Shown here piece by piece: positions 62,442-64,000 of a stretch of 64,000 nt of DNA (the stretch's first letter is position 1; the number at the start of each line of letters is the position of its first letter). The notes under the pieces were generated by a model. That model was not told the origin of the DNA. It saw only the letters and a program-made list of their open reading frames with translations, and did not search any database. Where the stretch lies: positions 1 to 64,000 of the IMG/VR virus record IMGVR_UViG_3300027963_000058. One strand, 5' to 3'. The position numbers and the translations under genes were made by a program. The DNA is from a virus.

Positions 62442-63327
62442 AATCTTTTGTTGCTGCAGATATATTTAACTGCCCACGAACCGGGAACTCTCGATCTCGC
62501 GTGTTGATCTGTATAGAACCAGTACCAGCAATGGCCACGGCTAACTCAGCCGCTTCCAGTAGTCCACGGCTTGTGCCTCGCGTGATATTATAAGTGCTAT
62601 TACCAGCAAGTTCGCTTAAGGTGGCTTGCGTTATGCCTTGTGCTACATCATCCACATGTGTGAAATCCAAGTATTCATTGGATCCATTTACCTGTATCTC
62701 TCCGCCACGCATGGCTGCGAGAAGAAACCGTGATACCACACGATCTTCTACATCTCTTGGTCCGTATACTGCGCTGGGTCTCAATATAGTGTAGTCAGAT
62801 CCAGTCCTGGCAGCATAGTCTCGCACCAACCATTCGCCGGCCAATTTCATGATACCGTATTGTCCAATTGGACGACACTGAGCTGATTCATGTAGTCCAC
62901 TAACATGTTCTTCTTTGAAATCACCATACACCATGCTTGAACTCACATAAACAAATCTTGACACCTGGTTCTCTTTGCAGGCTTCTAGTAGACTTAGTAG
63001 GCCTTCACTCATGGTTCTGCTACCTAGTGCTGGATTGCTATTGACCACTTTTTGTCTGGGGAAACTGGCAAGATGGATCACAGCTTCAGGTCGGTGAACT
63101 CGCATCATCCAGGTCATACTAGCTTGGTCAGCTACGTCGACCCGATAAATCCTGTCTGTTTTAATGTATTCTCTACGTTCTAGGATCAAGGATTCAAGTT
63201 CATCTCGAGGTACAATACCATAGTCAGTTTGTGTATCTGTTATGAAGATTTCGTGTCCTTGTGCTTCTAACATGTGCACCACACGATGGCCTATAAAGCC
63301 AAGTCCTCCGGTTACTAGTATTTTCAT
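62347..63327 (-). CDS. NAD-dependent sugar-nucleotide epimerase/dehydratase (SDR)
   Basis: The start is ATG 63327 (MKILVTGGLGFIGHRVVHML), overlapping the upstream stop as ATGA; a GTG nine bases earlier is less likely. GGLGFIG is the GxxGxxG NAD motif, EAVIHLAS follows, then YVSSSMVYGD with the catalytic Ser, and YGIMKLAGEW with the YxxxK pair. TILRPSAVYGPRD and LDFTHVDDVAQGI are standard extended-SDR blocks for UDP/dTDP-sugar enzymes. With the aminotransferase overlapping its 3' end it should supply a modified sugar nucleotide. The exact sugar cannot be read from sequence. Confidence 0.9.
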   Translation of the reverse strand: MKILVTGGLGFIGHRVVHMLEAQGHEIFITDTQTDYGIVPRDELESLILERREYIKTDRIYRVDVADQASMTWMMRVHRPEAVIHLASFPRQKVVNSNPALGSRTMSEGLLSLLEACKENQVSRFVYVSSSMVYGDFKEEHVSGLHESAQCRPIGQYGIMKLAGEWLVRDYAARTGSDYTILRPSAVYGPRDVEDRVVSRFLLAAMRGGEIQVNGSNEYLDFTHVDDVAQGITQATLSELAGNSTYNITRGTSRGLLEAAELAVAIAGTGSIQINTRDREFPVRGQLNISAATKDFAFNPTIDIEKGFENYFQWLNNSFYRNKKTV

Positions 63328-63566
63328 TTGCCCCACTTTAGTTTAAGATATGTACAGTCCCGATCTTCAAGCTCGCCGACAATAGTAACACGAAAACCCC
63401 ATGCACCAGGATCTGCGTTACAATGAAATATAGGTTCGCCTACAGCATGTTCCATGCACCACTTGCCGTGTTCGGTCTTTTGCCATTCACTGATGGGAAA
63501 GGCTGCGTATAGGTAAGGATCCTCGACATCGCCCATGGTAAACGTATGGAATGTAATTTTTTGCAT
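63324..63566 (-). CDS. Small conserved phage protein (80 aa)
   Basis: KITFHTFTMGDVEDPYLYAA, then FPISEWQKTEHGKWCMEHAV, GEPIFHCNADPGAWGFRVTI and VGELEDRDCTYLKLKWGK form a compact alpha/beta protein. The pattern recurs in T4-like phages of aquatic bacteria, function unassigned. It lies just downstream of thyX and overlaps the epimerase start, so it may belong to the DNA-metabolism or the sugar set. A TTGCAA-17-TATAAT promoter candidate lies immediately upstream. Confidence 0.65.
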   Translation of the reverse strand: MQKITFHTFTMGDVEDPYLYAAFPISEWQKTEHGKWCMEHAVGEPIFHCNADPGAWGFRVTIVGELEDRDCTYLKLKWGK

Positions 63567-63572
63567 ACAGTT

Positions 63573-63601
63573 ATTATAACACTTTTACGAGTTTGTTGCA
63601 A
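63573..63601 (-). promoter_or_regulatory. Sigma-70-like promoter candidate before the 80-aa gene
   Basis: On the minus strand TTGCAA (63596-63601) and TATAAT (63573-63578) are 17 bases apart. The ATG follows six bases after the -10 box, so transcripts would start at or near the start codon. The short leader resembles those at 37093 and 40353. It overlaps the end of thyX. Confidence 0.4.
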
Positions 63602-64000
63602 CTAAATCGGAGGCCATTGGAAAGATTGTGGCAATAACTCCTGCACAGGCCTGCGCTACCAGTTGATGTTCGCGTTGGGTACCGTTTGCTGATCGCAATT
63701 CGATGAAATGAATCCAGCTTCTCAGCGTACCGTGCATGTACAAACGACTTTCGATAAGCCCTTCTGGTAACACAGCACGAGCTTGTTCTTTGGCTATGCC
63801 GTTAGCGATAGCCCATTCGTATTCGCGTCGAGCGGCATAAATGACTCGTTGTTGAGCTCGGAACCAATCATTTTGTAACGCTGTATCCAGGACTGGCACA
63901 CTATTTTGTCTATTTGTGGTGTCTTGGAGTCGGGCTTCTCGTGTGACAAAATTGAGATCTTGCGTTGGGTCAGCATAGCGTTGAGAGAATTCTTGGAAGC
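63585..64000 (-). CDS. thyX: Flavin-dependent thymidylate synthase ThyX, N-terminus beyond window
   Basis: The minus-strand frame is open from the window edge at 64000 to a TAA at 63585-63587. It begins FQEFSQRYADPTQDLNFV, the region after the ThyX RHR motif that contains the conserved SxRY-like segment. It then has ARREYEWAIANGIAKEQARA, VLPEGLIESRLYMHGTLRSW and IHFIELRSANGTQREHQLVA, which include the conserved R..LP and FI.LR..... Q.E. blocks. ThyX makes dTMP from dUMP with FAD and methylene-tetrahydrofolate. The first half is outside the window. It is a common T4-like aquatic phage gene for nucleotide supply. Confidence 0.95.
   Translation of the reverse strand, partial: FQEFSQRYADPTQDLNFVTREARLQDTTNRQNSVPVLDTALQNDWFRAQQRVIYAARREYEWAIANGIAKEQARAVLPEGLIESRLYMHGTLRSWIHFIELRSANGTQREHQLVAQACAGVIATIFPMASDLVATNS

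Noticed and set aside
1-64000. tRNA genes, integrase, IS elements or attachment sites
   Set aside because: No intergenic gap is long enough for a tRNA outside control regions. No transposase or integrase motifs or flanking repeats were seen by eye.

Overview
The window is part of the genome of a T4-like (myovirus-type) phage. The evidence is a T4-style recombination and late-transcription block (gp46, gp47, gp55) divergent from a long baseplate block (gp53-, gp5-, gp25- and gp6-like genes). Protein features recall the T4-like phages of marine and freshwater bacteria, such as cyanophages and pelagiphages, more than enteric T4. These features are gp53-gp5-gp25-gp6 followed by a giant baseplate or fibre gene, N-twitch radical SAM genes, and carbamoyltransferase and amidinotransferase genes. 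The host cannot be read from the sequence. No tRNA, rRNA, IS element, integrase or CRISPR array was seen. Coding is almost continuous, with many ATGA and TAATG overlaps, and no stretch over 300 bases lacks a gene.

Layout. (1) 1-7148, minus strand: gp55-like late sigma factor, gp47 nuclease, an inserted radical SAM gene, gp46 ATPase, three AT-rich genes of unknown function, and a GIY-YIG nuclease cut by the window edge. (2) 7149-7261: a divergent control region with a sigma-70-like promoter to the left and an ATAAATA late-type motif to the right. (3) 7262-37055, plus strand: virion genes for tube cap or hub, gp53, two hub-like proteins, a gp5-like spike, a repeat-rich baseplate protein, gp25, gp6, one 13.8-kb gene (4594 codons), and fibre or accessory structural proteins. 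(4) 37093-53568, plus strand: an accessory island opened by sigma-70-like promoters. It holds GT-A-like glycosyltransferase candidates, five of the window's six radical SAM genes, three members of a 'TEK.xKPI' family, a carbamoyltransferase, and two unknown genes. One of those two is a 33-codon ORF. (5) 53581-57150, minus strand: a small protein, an amidinotransferase and two more TEK-family proteins. (6) 57149-61336, plus strand: a 1395-aa protein built from about 13 tandem 60-70-aa repeats plus a GT-like C-terminus. (7) 61293-64000, minus strand: DegT-type aminotransferase, NAD-dependent sugar epimerase, a small protein and partial ThyX.

How it may work together. gp46/gp47 and ThyX serve DNA metabolism, and gp55 should switch on the virion genes from the ATAAATA motifs. 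The island at 37-63 kb looks like a phage-encoded pathway to make and tailor an unusual glycan or glycoconjugate. It would combine sugar-nucleotide epimerase and aminotransferase, transferases, carbamoyl and amidino group transfer, and multiple radical SAM enzymes with cysteine-rich N-termini. This function is inferred. The most novel items are the expanded N-twitch radical SAM set, with one copy placed between gp46 and gp47, and the 1395-aa repeat protein, whose repeats look like copies of one strand-loop segment of a glycosyltransferase-like domain that also exists alone at 39347-40273.
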